A stretch of DNA of 32,831 nucleotides from the NCBI GenBank assembly GCA_937898825.1, contig CALEIX010000178.1, forward strand, positions 1 to 32,831, written 5' to 3'. The translations under genes were made by a program, and so were the position numbers. The notes beneath the pieces were generated by a model. It worked only from the letters and a program-made list of their open reading frames with translations, was not told the origin of the DNA and did no database searches. Below are positions 7,134 through 15,188 of the stretch, piece by piece. Numbering within the stretch: position 1 is the stretch's first letter; every line of letters starts with the position of its first letter. Source of the stretch: an uncultured Elusimicrobia bacterium (GTDB lineage: Bacteria > Elusimicrobiota > Elusimicrobia > Elusimicrobiales > UBA9959).

Positions 7134-8020
7134 TTTGAGACCGCCTTGATCTCCGCGTCCCCGAAGAATTTATAATATTCTCTCATAAGACCCAGACAAT
7201 TTTTTCTTAACACGCATCCCCGGCATTTTTTCGTATAAATTCTTTCCTCTTTCGGCAAAGTAACCCAGGCATACCTGCGCAACACTGGAGGAAGAACGCA
7301 CAGAGGAAAATGATAAAGGCGAAATTCTTTAAACCGCTTTATGAAATTCAGATTTTTCATTATCGCAAAAGAAGAGTCTTCGAACCTGAGCGCTATTTTT
7401 TGACGGTTTTCAAAAGAGATGCCCTCTATTTCGTAATGTATCACCACCACTCTGTAGTCGCGGGCAGCAGCCAGTTTTTTCAGAAGCATTTTTACCAGGT
7501 CTCCGAAATCGGATATATTCTGTTTTATGAGGACTACTCTTATTTCCGTTTTTTGACCCCGGGAAAAGCGGAAGATATTTTTCAGGCCCTCCAGCGTTCT
7601 ATGAAAACTGCCTTTCGCTCCGCTTATCCTGTCATGCTTTGCCGCAGTTGAACCATGGATTGAAACTGCTATTTCAAAGGGAGGATTAGCTATGGCGAAA
7701 AATTTTTTTGCAAATTCTTGGTCAGCGAATTTTTTTCCGTTGGTTAAAAGGGTAACCTGAACATCTGGAACCCTTTTTCTAAGGTATGCAACAAATTTTA
7801 AAAAATCCGGATGAAGAGTGGGCTCTCCTCCGGTCAAACTTATATAGGAAGATTTATCAGCATTTTTATGGTAAACATCTTCCCCTTTCAGGTATTTCTC
7901 GAATTTCTTTATCTGCCATTTTAGCGAATACTGCCGGGGGTTTTGCAAAACGAACGAGCGCATATTGGTGCACATTATGCATTTATTATCGCATTTATTC
8001 CAAACGGCTATATCCGGCAT
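7130..8020 (-). CDS. hxsC: Radical SAM maturase HxsC-like (His-Xaa-Ser system)
   Basis: The longest frame begins at a TTG at 8104 and would overlap hxsB by 71 nt. I prefer the ATG at 8020, 13 nt after the hxsB stop, because it places the first cluster Cys at residue 10, as in the related protein at 1646-2488; the ribosome site is weak either way. This gives 296 residues. Motifs are C10-x3-C14-x2-C17 (NKCDNKCIMC), TGGEPTL, and SIHGSTAAKHDR. The C-terminus has FPLCVLPP... RRYAW followed by KKCRGCVLRKNCLG, the closest match here to what I recall of HxsC proteins. It lies directly downstream of an HxsB gene, the classical HxsB-HxsC pairing. It probably installs a modification on the His-Xaa-Ser core. 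Confidence 0.78.
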   Translation of the reverse strand: MPDIAVWNKCDNKCIMCTNMRSFVLQNPRQYSLKWQIKKFEKYLKGEDVYHKNADKSSYISLTGGEPTLHPDFLKFVAYLRKRVPDVQVTLLTNGKKFADQEFAKKFFAIANPPFEIAVSIHGSTAAKHDRISGAKGSFHRTLEGLKNIFRFSRGQKTEIRVVLIKQNISDFGDLVKMLLKKLAAARDYRVVVIHYEIEGISFENRQKIALRFEDSSFAIMKNLNFIKRFKEFRLYHFPLCVLPPVLRRYAWVTLPKEERIYTKKCRGCVLRKNCLGLMREYYKFFGDAEIKAVSK

Positions 8021-8033
8021 AGTCAGGCCAAAA

Positions 8034-9497
8034 TCAAAATTTCTCTCTGCTCTTTCTTCTTTCAGCGATACCTTCGCCCCCTGTTGACTCAAACCATGAT
8101 TCAAAAATTTTTCTATTTTTGCGGTCCTGGAGTCTTTCCGTCAAAACCTTAAAAATCCCCTTTTGCACACCACACCAATAGGAATTCCTCAAATTCCCCC
8201 ACGGAGTTTTTTGCTCCTCGTAATTATGAACCGGGCACACCCCGCAAAAAGGCTTGAAAGCACACCTGAAGCATTCGGGCTGATTCTCCAGACAGGAGGT
8301 TATTACGCACAGCTTTGAGGGGGCGCTTGCGACTACATCCGCATAAGAATGGTCCCTCACATTCCCCAACCTAAAGGAAAAATCCCTGCGGGCGCCCACC
8401 ATTCTTCCCTCATCGCAGGTGTAAACATCCCCATTCCAATTATAGGCAATCTGTCCTATAGCAGCTCCGCAGGGAGAACGCAAATCAAGATAATTCGGAT
8501 CTCTTCCAAAAAGCATTTTTTGAAGAATAATCGCCGCTGTTCGCTCGATAAATTTTTCGCCCCTTGAATTTATTTTCAGGCAATAATCCAACGCCCTTTT
8601 ATAAAAGAAAACAAAATCCTCTGCTCTATATCCAATTCTGGAGAAAACCTGCTTAGCGTATCCCACAGGGGAAAGGGGTCTTATAAAAATACCCCCCAAA
8701 CCCAGAGCACGATATTCATCTACTATCTCCCGGGGATAATCCAGCGAATATTTGGTCGTAGTCATCAAGGCAGAAGGCAGAGAGTCTTTTCTTCCCCTGT
8801 TCTTTTCGGAATAATCTGCGAAACGCTTCAGCCAGTTAACCGTAATATCGTAGGAGGAGCCACCGAAGTAAATTCTATTTCTATTGTGAACTTCTCTCGG
8901 TCCGTCAAGGGAGGTGCATACCGAAATCCGATTTTTATTGAGAAATTCAAACTTTCTTTCATCTAACAAGGTAAAATTGGTAACGACCGAAATTTCAAGA
9001 TTCTTGCCAAGACTTCGGTTCTTTCTCAAGGCGTAGTCAACCGTTTTTTTAAGCGTCCGCCAGTTTATCAGGGATTCTCCTCCCTGAAATTCTATGGTGA
9101 TATTTTTGTTTGGGGAGGACAAAGCCATGTCAACACATTTTCTGGCAGTTTCTTCGTTCATATCTGTATTTTTGAAATCCGCTCCCAGAGCACGGCAGTA
9201 AACGCAACGGTGATTGCATTTAAGGGTGAGAACAAAAATGTGAAGAGACGGCCCGTTTTCTCCAGGAGGATTTAAATCTTTAACCGCTGAAACTGCTTTT
9301 CCAAAATCGAGATGGGTTGAGAAAAAACCTTTCTTTTTCAGCTTGCGGGCTAAAGACGGTTTTTTATCAAATTTCCCGTTTTTGACCAAATCAAATTCCG
9401 AGGGTTCCAAAATCATCCAATTTCCAAAATCGTTGGAAATGAAAACCCCTTTTTCGGTCTTTTCAAAATTAAAATTTAAAAGTTTGTCTCTTTGCAT
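8034..9497 (-). CDS. hxsB: Radical SAM/SPASM maturase HxsB (copy 1)
   Basis: A 487-residue protein of HxsB type. The N-terminal 80 residues (FNFEKTEKGVFISNDFGNWM) form the family's leading domain, probably a peptide-binding RRE-like region. Next come GPSLHIFVLTLKCNHRCVYC with C94-x3-C98-x2-C101, and FQGGES (Ser in place of Pro). The SPASM region is intact: SPCGAA, TCDEGR, CFRCAFKPFCGVCPVHNYE and WGN...WCG. It resembles the protein at 19657-21099 in most blocks, so the two are recent paralogues. The start overlaps the preceding gene by 29 nt; hxsC follows. HxsB is an established partner of HxsC and HxsA; its exact chemistry here is unknown. Confidence 0.88.
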   Translation of the reverse strand: MQRDKLLNFNFEKTEKGVFISNDFGNWMILEPSEFDLVKNGKFDKKPSLARKLKKKGFFSTHLDFGKAVSAVKDLNPPGENGPSLHIFVLTLKCNHRCVYCRALGADFKNTDMNEETARKCVDMALSSPNKNITIEFQGGESLINWRTLKKTVDYALRKNRSLGKNLEISVVTNFTLLDERKFEFLNKNRISVCTSLDGPREVHNRNRIYFGGSSYDITVNWLKRFADYSEKNRGRKDSLPSALMTTTKYSLDYPREIVDEYRALGLGGIFIRPLSPVGYAKQVFSRIGYRAEDFVFFYKRALDYCLKINSRGEKFIERTAAIILQKMLFGRDPNYLDLRSPCGAAIGQIAYNWNGDVYTCDEGRMVGARRDFSFRLGNVRDHSYADVVASAPSKLCVITSCLENQPECFRCAFKPFCGVCPVHNYEEQKTPWGNLRNSYWCGVQKGIFKVLTERLQDRKNRKIFESWFESTGGEGIAERRKSREKF

Positions 9498-11766
9498 TGT
9501 TTTTTAATATCGGTCTTATCTCTCCTGAGCCGAACGTTTTCAAATAATCAGATGCCGCGCCCGCGCAATTAAGCAAAAACCTGCATTCATACTCAAAACT
9601 CATCTTGACCAGTTCATCCCCATACTGCGATTCGCGGGCATCTCCCCTGTCTTCGGGCAGAAGAACATCTGCAGCCATATCATGCTCTGGATAAAGAAAG
9701 CAAAGCGGTATATTCAATGTTTTTATGGATACATCCCCGGAAAGCGCCAAAGAAGCTTTTTTCACCGCTCTGGCGGCGGCTGTGTATGTAACGCGTAAAC
9801 TGCGTTTATTTTGAGAGTTTTTTTCAAAATTACCCGTATAGCGGGGAAACCACAAAATAAATTTTTTCACTTGATACTCGCCGAAATATCTTATCGTTGC
9901 AGTCAGAGTGTTTAAATTCAGACCCGTAAGAACGACAACCACGGTAAGGTCAATCCCCGCTTTTTTAAGATTTTCCAGCGCTTTTAAAGAAAGAGGCAAT
10001 TGCCTGCCCGTGCCAAAAAGTTCGGCATTTATCCTGTAATCGCGACTCGCCGTTTTCAGAAAAACAGAATTCAAACCAGCATTTTTAAGGAAGAGAAGGT
10101 AGTTATGATCGGCCAGCTTCATTCCGTTGGTAAGAATGGTTCTCTGAATAAACCCACTTCTTTTCGCCAACTTCAGAAAAAACCCGAGGTCCGCAGAAAC
10201 CGTCGGTTCGCCGCCCGCGAAAAGTATATTGTTAAAAAATTTTTTCGCCCGACACATATTTAGCGCCGCAACATTTCTGTTCAAAATGCCGCCCCTGTAA
10301 GAATTGGGGCAAAACAAGCAATTCAGGTTGCACCGTCCGCCGAACTGAAATTCATAAACGCTTGCTGAAAGACGATTGAAAAGAGGATTTGAAACAACGG
10401 GGAACTTTTTCTGCGCGCTTGATTTAATCTGAGAACGATATTTCCTTTCAAGAACCTTAGTTGTCCTGGCTTCAAAAAACTCTTTTTTTATCTCAAAAGC
10501 AGCTTCCTCCCTTTGCAGGACGGCATACGCCGGGCCGATGTCGGAGAGTATTTTCTTCCGTGAAAGATTCTTAATCTCTTTTCCAAAAACGGACTCAATA
10601 TTTTTCCCGAAGCGCGTTCTGAAATCTTTTTTGGGAATTCTTCCCCGGTGAAGCGTCTCAAGCAACACAAAGTTTATCATTTCGTCTTTCATGCTCAAAC
10701 CAACAAACTTTTCAATAGGATACTTTCCGCGTAAAAGCGCTTGCTCATATTTATACTCATCGCAGATATTCTGATATCTTGCCTCTCGTACGGCGTATGA
10801 AACCGCGCTGGGCCCGAGTCCCAAAATGGAATAGGATCCTTCTTCGCCCTGGTCATAACTGTATGGCCATTGATTGCCTTTCCTCTTATAGACCCAATGC
10901 CCACAGCGCATGATATATCCCGAAGAGGTAAGAATTTCAAGAGCCCTTCTTCTAAACCTCCGCGCCTCCTCCTTCGCCGCGCCGGATAAGGAGCCTTTCT
11001 TTTCCTCAAAAGCGCACTGATATCTTGGCTGAAAATCGAATATATAAATCCTTTCCAGATCCAGTTCCGCTATTTTTTTCACGTCTGCGATAAAACTTTC
11101 ATAGCCCTGATGCGGCAGACCGCACATTAAGTCCGCCTCAACCTGCTTTATGCCGATTTTCTTTGCCTTCTTCAAAATTTCAAGAGCGCGCTCTCCGTTC
11201 TGCACCCGATTATGCCTTTTCATCAATTTATCGTCAAGACTCTGAATTCCGACTGCAAGCCAGTGAACATTATTTTTCTTCAGCGTTCTAAGTTTCTCTT
11301 CTGTAAGTGTGGAGGGACTGGCTTCAAAAGCGATTTTGGTCCCAGAGGAAATATTGAAATTGGCCCTCGCAATTTTAAAAAACTCATCCAGGTCTTCAGT
11401 ATTCATAAGGCTTGGAGTGCCTCCTCCAACGCAAAAGTACCTTATTTTCCTCCCCCTGAAAGCGGATTTCATTAAACGCGCCTCCATCTCATATGCGCGC
11501 AGGAAATTTTTTATCTCTTTCCTTAAGCAGGGGACTTTCTTGTAAAACCCGCAGAAAGAGCATTCGCTCGGGCAAAAGGGGAAATGCACATACACGACAG
11601 GCTCGTTCGAATGCTTTTTGAGCGACCTGTTCCACAATTTCGTCAAATCAACGCCCTCGTTAAATCTTCCCCACGCCGCCATCGGAGGATAATTTGGCGG
11701 AAACTCGGGCAAAGTGTCGGCATCGCATTTTGAAAATAATTCCCTTAAAACTTCGTCTTTTATCAT
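9469..11766 (-). CDS. Double radical SAM fusion: HemN-like domain + HxsC-like domain
   Basis: I choose the ATG at 11766, one base after the upstream stop and preceded by a GGTGA-type site. A longer frame from 11934 would run 167 nt into the previous gene. The result is 765 residues. Residues 1-430 are HemN/HemW-like: YPPMAAW, C65-x3-C69-x2-C72 (PFCPSECSFC), VGGGTPSL, AVGIQS, DLMCGLP and LGLGPSAVSYA. Residues about 465-765 form a complete second radical SAM domain: C479-x3-C483-x2-C486, AGGEP at 517-521, TNGMK, then IPLCFLYP and a C-terminal ECRFLLNCAG. In that last motif one Cys of the usual CxxC is Glu. Start positions and motifs match the stand-alone HemN-like protein at 16586 (also C65, C69, C72). 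Possibly two successive radical steps on one peptide. Confidence 0.85.
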   Translation of the reverse strand: MIKDEVLRELFSKCDADTLPEFPPNYPPMAAWGRFNEGVDLTKLWNRSLKKHSNEPVVYVHFPFCPSECSFCGFYKKVPCLRKEIKNFLRAYEMEARLMKSAFRGRKIRYFCVGGGTPSLMNTEDLDEFFKIARANFNISSGTKIAFEASPSTLTEEKLRTLKKNNVHWLAVGIQSLDDKLMKRHNRVQNGERALEILKKAKKIGIKQVEADLMCGLPHQGYESFIADVKKIAELDLERIYIFDFQPRYQCAFEEKKGSLSGAAKEEARRFRRRALEILTSSGYIMRCGHWVYKRKGNQWPYSYDQGEEGSYSILGLGPSAVSYAVREARYQNICDEYKYEQALLRGKYPIEKFVGLSMKDEMINFVLLETLHRGRIPKKDFRTRFGKNIESVFGKEIKNLSRKKILSDIGPAYAVLQREEAAFEIKKEFFEARTTKVLERKYRSQIKSSAQKKFPVVSNPLFNRLSASVYEFQFGGRCNLNCLFCPNSYRGGILNRNVAALNMCRAKKFFNNILFAGGEPTVSADLGFFLKLAKRSGFIQRTILTNGMKLADHNYLLFLKNAGLNSVFLKTASRDYRINAELFGTGRQLPLSLKALENLKKAGIDLTVVVVLTGLNLNTLTATIRYFGEYQVKKFILWFPRYTGNFEKNSQNKRSLRVTYTAAARAVKKASLALSGDVSIKTLNIPLCFLYPEHDMAADVLLPEDRGDARESQYGDELVKMSFEYECRFLLNCAGAASDYLKTFGSGEIRPILKNNAKRQTFKF

Positions 11767-11767
11767 A

Positions 11768-12667
11768 TCACCCGCTTTTAACCGGCTTAAATTCCGACCA
11801 GCCGTAAATTTGCGGATATTCCCGCCACGGCCCCTCGCAAACATTAAAATAAGCGCATTTAGTGCACTTTTTGTGCTTGACCTTTCCCTCACTCCTGCGA
11901 TAATCCCCATAATTTTCCACATATACGTTCGCATCGACCACGGGCCCTTCAGGAATTATTCTCTCGGCCACGCACTGCTCATATCCCTTCATAAAACAAT
12001 AAGGAATGGCTTCCGTAAAACATAAAGTTTTGTTCCCAACACCTATGTCAAGTGCCCTGCGCACGTAGGGCATTATTTCGCTTTTCCTTGGAACTATCCA
12101 TTTTCTGTTTTTAAAAGCGGTCCCTATAATGTGAACAAACGCTAATTGAAACTGATCCACTTTAAGATACACAAGCAATTTGGCGAGTTCCGGAAGGTCC
12201 TTGTAATTGGCTGAAGTTATAACTGTATTCGTCAAAACATACATACCGAGCTTTTTACAATTCATTATCCCCTTCACCACCTGAGCGAAACTTCCCCTGG
12301 AATGCGTGAGACTTTCATGTATCTTGGCCCTTGAACCATGAAGAGAAGGCCCCATTTCGTTCACTCCGGCTTTCTTCAACTTAAGGCAATAATCGTAATA
12401 GGCAAACCTCCTTCCGTTTGTCTGAACCTGAATACTGGAAAAGCCCAATTTCTTTGCCTCTTTCACCGCTTCGATAAGATTCGGATGCAGAGTCGGTTCT
12501 CCACCGGTAAACACGACTCCGTTTATTTTTTTTGCTGCAGCGTCCTTTAAAATCTTTTTTATTTCCGAAAGTGGCCTGCGCTTTATTATGGAACGTTTGT
12601 CTCCCTGAGCGCAAAAATCGCAGCGATTATTGCAGTCAAATCCTATTTTAACATCTATTCTCTTCAT
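11768..12667 (-). CDS. Radical SAM protein, HxsC-like with four-Cys C-terminus
   Basis: The start is taken at the ATG at 12667, 17 nt after the upstream stop; the longer frame from 12724 overlaps the previous gene. This gives 299 residues. Motifs are C12-x3-C16-x2-C19 (FDCNNRCDFC), TGGEPTL, VQTNG, SLHGSRAKIHESLTHSRGSF, then IPYCFMKG and KKCTKCAYFNVCEG with a Tyr-rich tail. It resembles the enzymes at 5047 and 15189 most. It follows an HxsB-type gene (12685-14097), repeating the HxsB-HxsC pairing seen at 8034/7130. The gene ends one base before the start of the double radical SAM gene. Confidence 0.84.
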   Translation of the reverse strand: MKRIDVKIGFDCNNRCDFCAQGDKRSIIKRRPLSEIKKILKDAAAKKINGVVFTGGEPTLHPNLIEAVKEAKKLGFSSIQVQTNGRRFAYYDYCLKLKKAGVNEMGPSLHGSRAKIHESLTHSRGSFAQVVKGIMNCKKLGMYVLTNTVITSANYKDLPELAKLLVYLKVDQFQLAFVHIIGTAFKNRKWIVPRKSEIMPYVRRALDIGVGNKTLCFTEAIPYCFMKGYEQCVAERIIPEGPVVDANVYVENYGDYRRSEGKVKHKKCTKCAYFNVCEGPWREYPQIYGWSEFKPVKSG

Positions 12668-12684
12668 TGTCGAATTATACCGAA

Positions 12685-14097
12685 TCAAGATTCGTGAAGC
12701 GAAAGCCACTTTTTGAATATCCACATCGTTTCTCTGCTGTCAAGTTTTCGGCACAGCAATTTGAAAATTCCTCTGTAAATTTTACATCTGTCGTTCACAA
12801 TCATATTCCCCCAGAATGAATTCTGTGAGGACAGGTTCAACGCCGGCATTGCGTGGCAATAGGGATTCCAGGCACATCTGGAACACCTCACCTGATTAAG
12901 AAAATTGAAATTACTCAGAAGAAGAAGTTTGGAAAGCGGCCTGTTCAAGATGTCCTTGAAGGAATCTCTTTCAACACTGCCCAATTTAAGAGTTTCTTCA
13001 CCTGAGTTGGCGATCATTCTCGCTTCGTCACTTCCATATATTCCTCCATCCCAATTATACGCCAGACGCATGAGTAAATCTAAATTATGATATCTCGGGC
13101 GCTGGTAATTAAGCATATGACTGAGAAACAAAAAGGCACCTTTTTCATAAACGCCTATGCCTTTTTTATTGAGGGAAATAATATAATCCAGGGCCCTTTC
13201 GTAAAAAGACAAAAATTCCTCCGGCAAGTAACCGACTTTGTTCCAATGCGTTTTGGCCCTGCCGGTTTTATCCAGAGGTCCTACCTGAATTCGCACCAGA
13301 CCAAGGCGAAGATATTCATCCACTATTTCTTTGGGATAATTAAGCGAAAATCTGCTTATCGTGCATATTGCGTTCGGTTTTTCAAATTTCTTTTTAATGG
13401 CAAGAGCATTTATCCGTCCCAGCCATCTGACCGCTGCTTCGTAAGACGAACCTTTCAAGAGTTTTCTGTTAAGGTCGTGAATGAATTTAGGACCATCAAG
13501 CGAAGAGCAGACGACAACCCTGTTTGCCAACAGGAATTTTAAAATTTTCCCATCCATGACGGAGAGATTGCTTACTATGGAAAAACTTAACTCCTTTCCC
13601 TCCTTCTCACCGCGCTTCTTTGCCTTTTCAACTATATATTTCACAGCTCTAAAATTCAAGAGCGGTTCCCCTCCCTGAAACTCTATCATTATTTTCTTGT
13701 TCGGGACTGAAAAGATAAAATCAAGGGTTTTCCTGGCTGTTTCCAACGTCATGTCGCTTTCAAGCGGGCGAAACGGTCCGGCCGAGGCTCCGCAATAAGA
13801 ACAAAACGAATTGCATCTCTTTGTAACGCTGATTATATGAACATGAGGTCCTTTCCAGTCCATGAAAAAATTTCGCCGTAAACATTTCGCCGCCCTATCC
13901 ATGTCCAGATAGTCGGAAAAAAACATTCCTTTTTTCAAGCATTGTTTTGCTTTTTCTCCAACACTTTCGCCATTCACAAAAGACCTGAAATCCACACTGC
14001 TCAAAGAACAATTGAAGGAAAAAATGTTAGAGATAAAATATCTCTCTCTTATCTTCGCGAAATTAAAATCCATGGGTTTGGCGGGCGTTTTTTTCAT
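12685..14097 (-). CDS. HxsB-like radical SAM protein with degenerate SPASM domain
   Basis: The 470 residues keep the HxsB layout: N-terminal FNFAKIRERYFISNIFSF, GPHVHIISVTKRCNSFCSYC (C95-x3-C99-x2-C102), FQGGEPLL, SSLDGPKFIHDLNR and a C-terminal helical end. Several auxiliary-cluster Cys present in both other HxsB copies are gone. The PCGAA position reads DLLMRLA, TCDEGR reads GSDEAR, and CGVCPVYN reads CHAMPALN. Only CSRCAWNPYC and one Cys near the end (NDRCK) remain. The radical SAM centre is intact, so this is not a simple pseudogene. It has likely lost one or both SPASM clusters and may have changed function or act as a partner subunit. It is coupled to the gene upstream by ATGA. Confidence 0.82.
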   Translation of the reverse strand: MKKTPAKPMDFNFAKIRERYFISNIFSFNCSLSSVDFRSFVNGESVGEKAKQCLKKGMFFSDYLDMDRAAKCLRRNFFMDWKGPHVHIISVTKRCNSFCSYCGASAGPFRPLESDMTLETARKTLDFIFSVPNKKIMIEFQGGEPLLNFRAVKYIVEKAKKRGEKEGKELSFSIVSNLSVMDGKILKFLLANRVVVCSSLDGPKFIHDLNRKLLKGSSYEAAVRWLGRINALAIKKKFEKPNAICTISRFSLNYPKEIVDEYLRLGLVRIQVGPLDKTGRAKTHWNKVGYLPEEFLSFYERALDYIISLNKKGIGVYEKGAFLFLSHMLNYQRPRYHNLDLLMRLAYNWDGGIYGSDEARMIANSGEETLKLGSVERDSFKDILNRPLSKLLLLSNFNFLNQVRCSRCAWNPYCHAMPALNLSSQNSFWGNMIVNDRCKIYRGIFKLLCRKLDSRETMWIFKKWLSLHES

Positions 14098-15185
14098 GTG
14101 TAACCCTCCGCAAAAAGTTTGGCAAGATACTTCAGGTAACTCCTGAACCTCTCATGGGTATGCGATAGATGAAGGATTCGGGCAACGGCATTTTTGGCAA
14201 TCTCAGTTCTCCTGCTGTAGGCAATAGAACCTTCTTTTAGAGCCGGTAAAACATAATATTCTGCGGCACACTTTTGACAGCGCCTTGAATCCCGGCGCGG
14301 AAGACAGGCGTTAAATCTGTCTATTATCCCGCTTTCAGCAGAACCAATTGAAACTTTTCTTCTCTCCTCCATATTCGCCACAAAAGCATAGGGATAAAAT
14401 GCGAAAGTTCCGTCCGGATAGAGTTCAAGGTCCCTCAAAAAAGGACAAAAGGCGTTCGGATATTCTCTCTCTCTGAAAAATTCAAGGAAGGGTTCAAAGA
14501 GAATAAACTCGTTATTCTCGACCATCTGAAAGACGTCTCTCACAATCTCTTCCAGGTTTGCGGAAAAATTCTCGTAATCCTCCCTCCGCCACCTGAAGCC
14601 ATGAACGCATTCCAGGCCGATATTCCTGAAACCAATTCTCAAAAGTTCCCTGAAGTCCTCGTGCATACGGGTGGCCTGTTGTGGATGAACGCAGAAAATC
14701 ACATGGGCCCTTTCGCCCAATTCAGAGAGAATAAGCGAAATTTTAGGCATGAGAAGATTGTATGAACCCTGCCCGCCGGGAAGCTTTCGGGTAAAATCCT
14801 GAGTAGCAGAACTTCCCGAAAAACTTACGGAAAACCTTATATCATTTGCAGCTATATATTTCAGATGTCTTTTCTCGACCAGAAGTCCGTTTGAAGCAAT
14901 AGAAACTGAAAGTTGCTTTTTTCTTTTCGCGGCGATTTTTCTTGCCTCCTCTATTATTTTCGCGGATAAATCAAATGCAAGCATGGGTTCGCCGCCATAT
15001 ATTTCAAGGATTTTCTTTTCGCCGGGAGAGCCTATAAAAAAATCAAGTGACTTTTTTGCCTTCTCAAAAGGGATTCTCATATTCTCGCTCTTGTCGATGA
15101 AGCAATGAACGCATCTCAGGCAACAATCCGACGTAACAGCTATCTTGAATTTGTTTATCTCCTTGTTGAAAGTTGTTCTTTTCAT
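14094..15185 (-). CDS. Radical SAM protein, SPASM-like with partly missing cysteines
   Basis: A 363-residue protein with C21-x3-C25-x2-C28 (SDCCLRCVHC), YGGEPML and IASNGLLVEKRH. The C-terminal part has FCPFLRDLELYPDGTFAFYPY, which is SPASM-like, but Tyr stands where the family usually has Cys after YP. It then has ACLPRRDSRRCQKCAAEYY. The auxiliary cluster is therefore probably incomplete or unusual. The middle region has ECVHGFRWRREDY. It is an outlier relative to the HxsC-like enzymes around it. It is followed by the HxsB-like gene (ATGA overlap) and lies 3 nt after the first gene of the operon. Confidence 0.78.
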   Translation of the reverse strand: MKRTTFNKEINKFKIAVTSDCCLRCVHCFIDKSENMRIPFEKAKKSLDFFIGSPGEKKILEIYGGEPMLAFDLSAKIIEEARKIAAKRKKQLSVSIASNGLLVEKRHLKYIAANDIRFSVSFSGSSATQDFTRKLPGGQGSYNLLMPKISLILSELGERAHVIFCVHPQQATRMHEDFRELLRIGFRNIGLECVHGFRWRREDYENFSANLEEIVRDVFQMVENNEFILFEPFLEFFREREYPNAFCPFLRDLELYPDGTFAFYPYAFVANMEERRKVSIGSAESGIIDRFNACLPRRDSRRCQKCAAEYYVLPALKEGSIAYSRRTEIAKNAVARILHLSHTHERFRSYLKYLAKLFAEGYT

Positions 15186-15188
15186 AAT

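Noticed and set aside
7130-8104. TTG start at 8104 for the HxsC-like gene
   Set aside because: It overlaps hxsB by 71 nt, and the ATG at 8020 places the first Cys at residue 10 as in the related protein at 1646-2488. Not fully excluded.
11767-11934. Longer N-terminus of the double radical SAM protein from 11934
   Set aside because: It overlaps the previous coding gene by 167 nt; the ATG at 11766 has better spacing and aligns the Cys positions with the paralogue at 16586.
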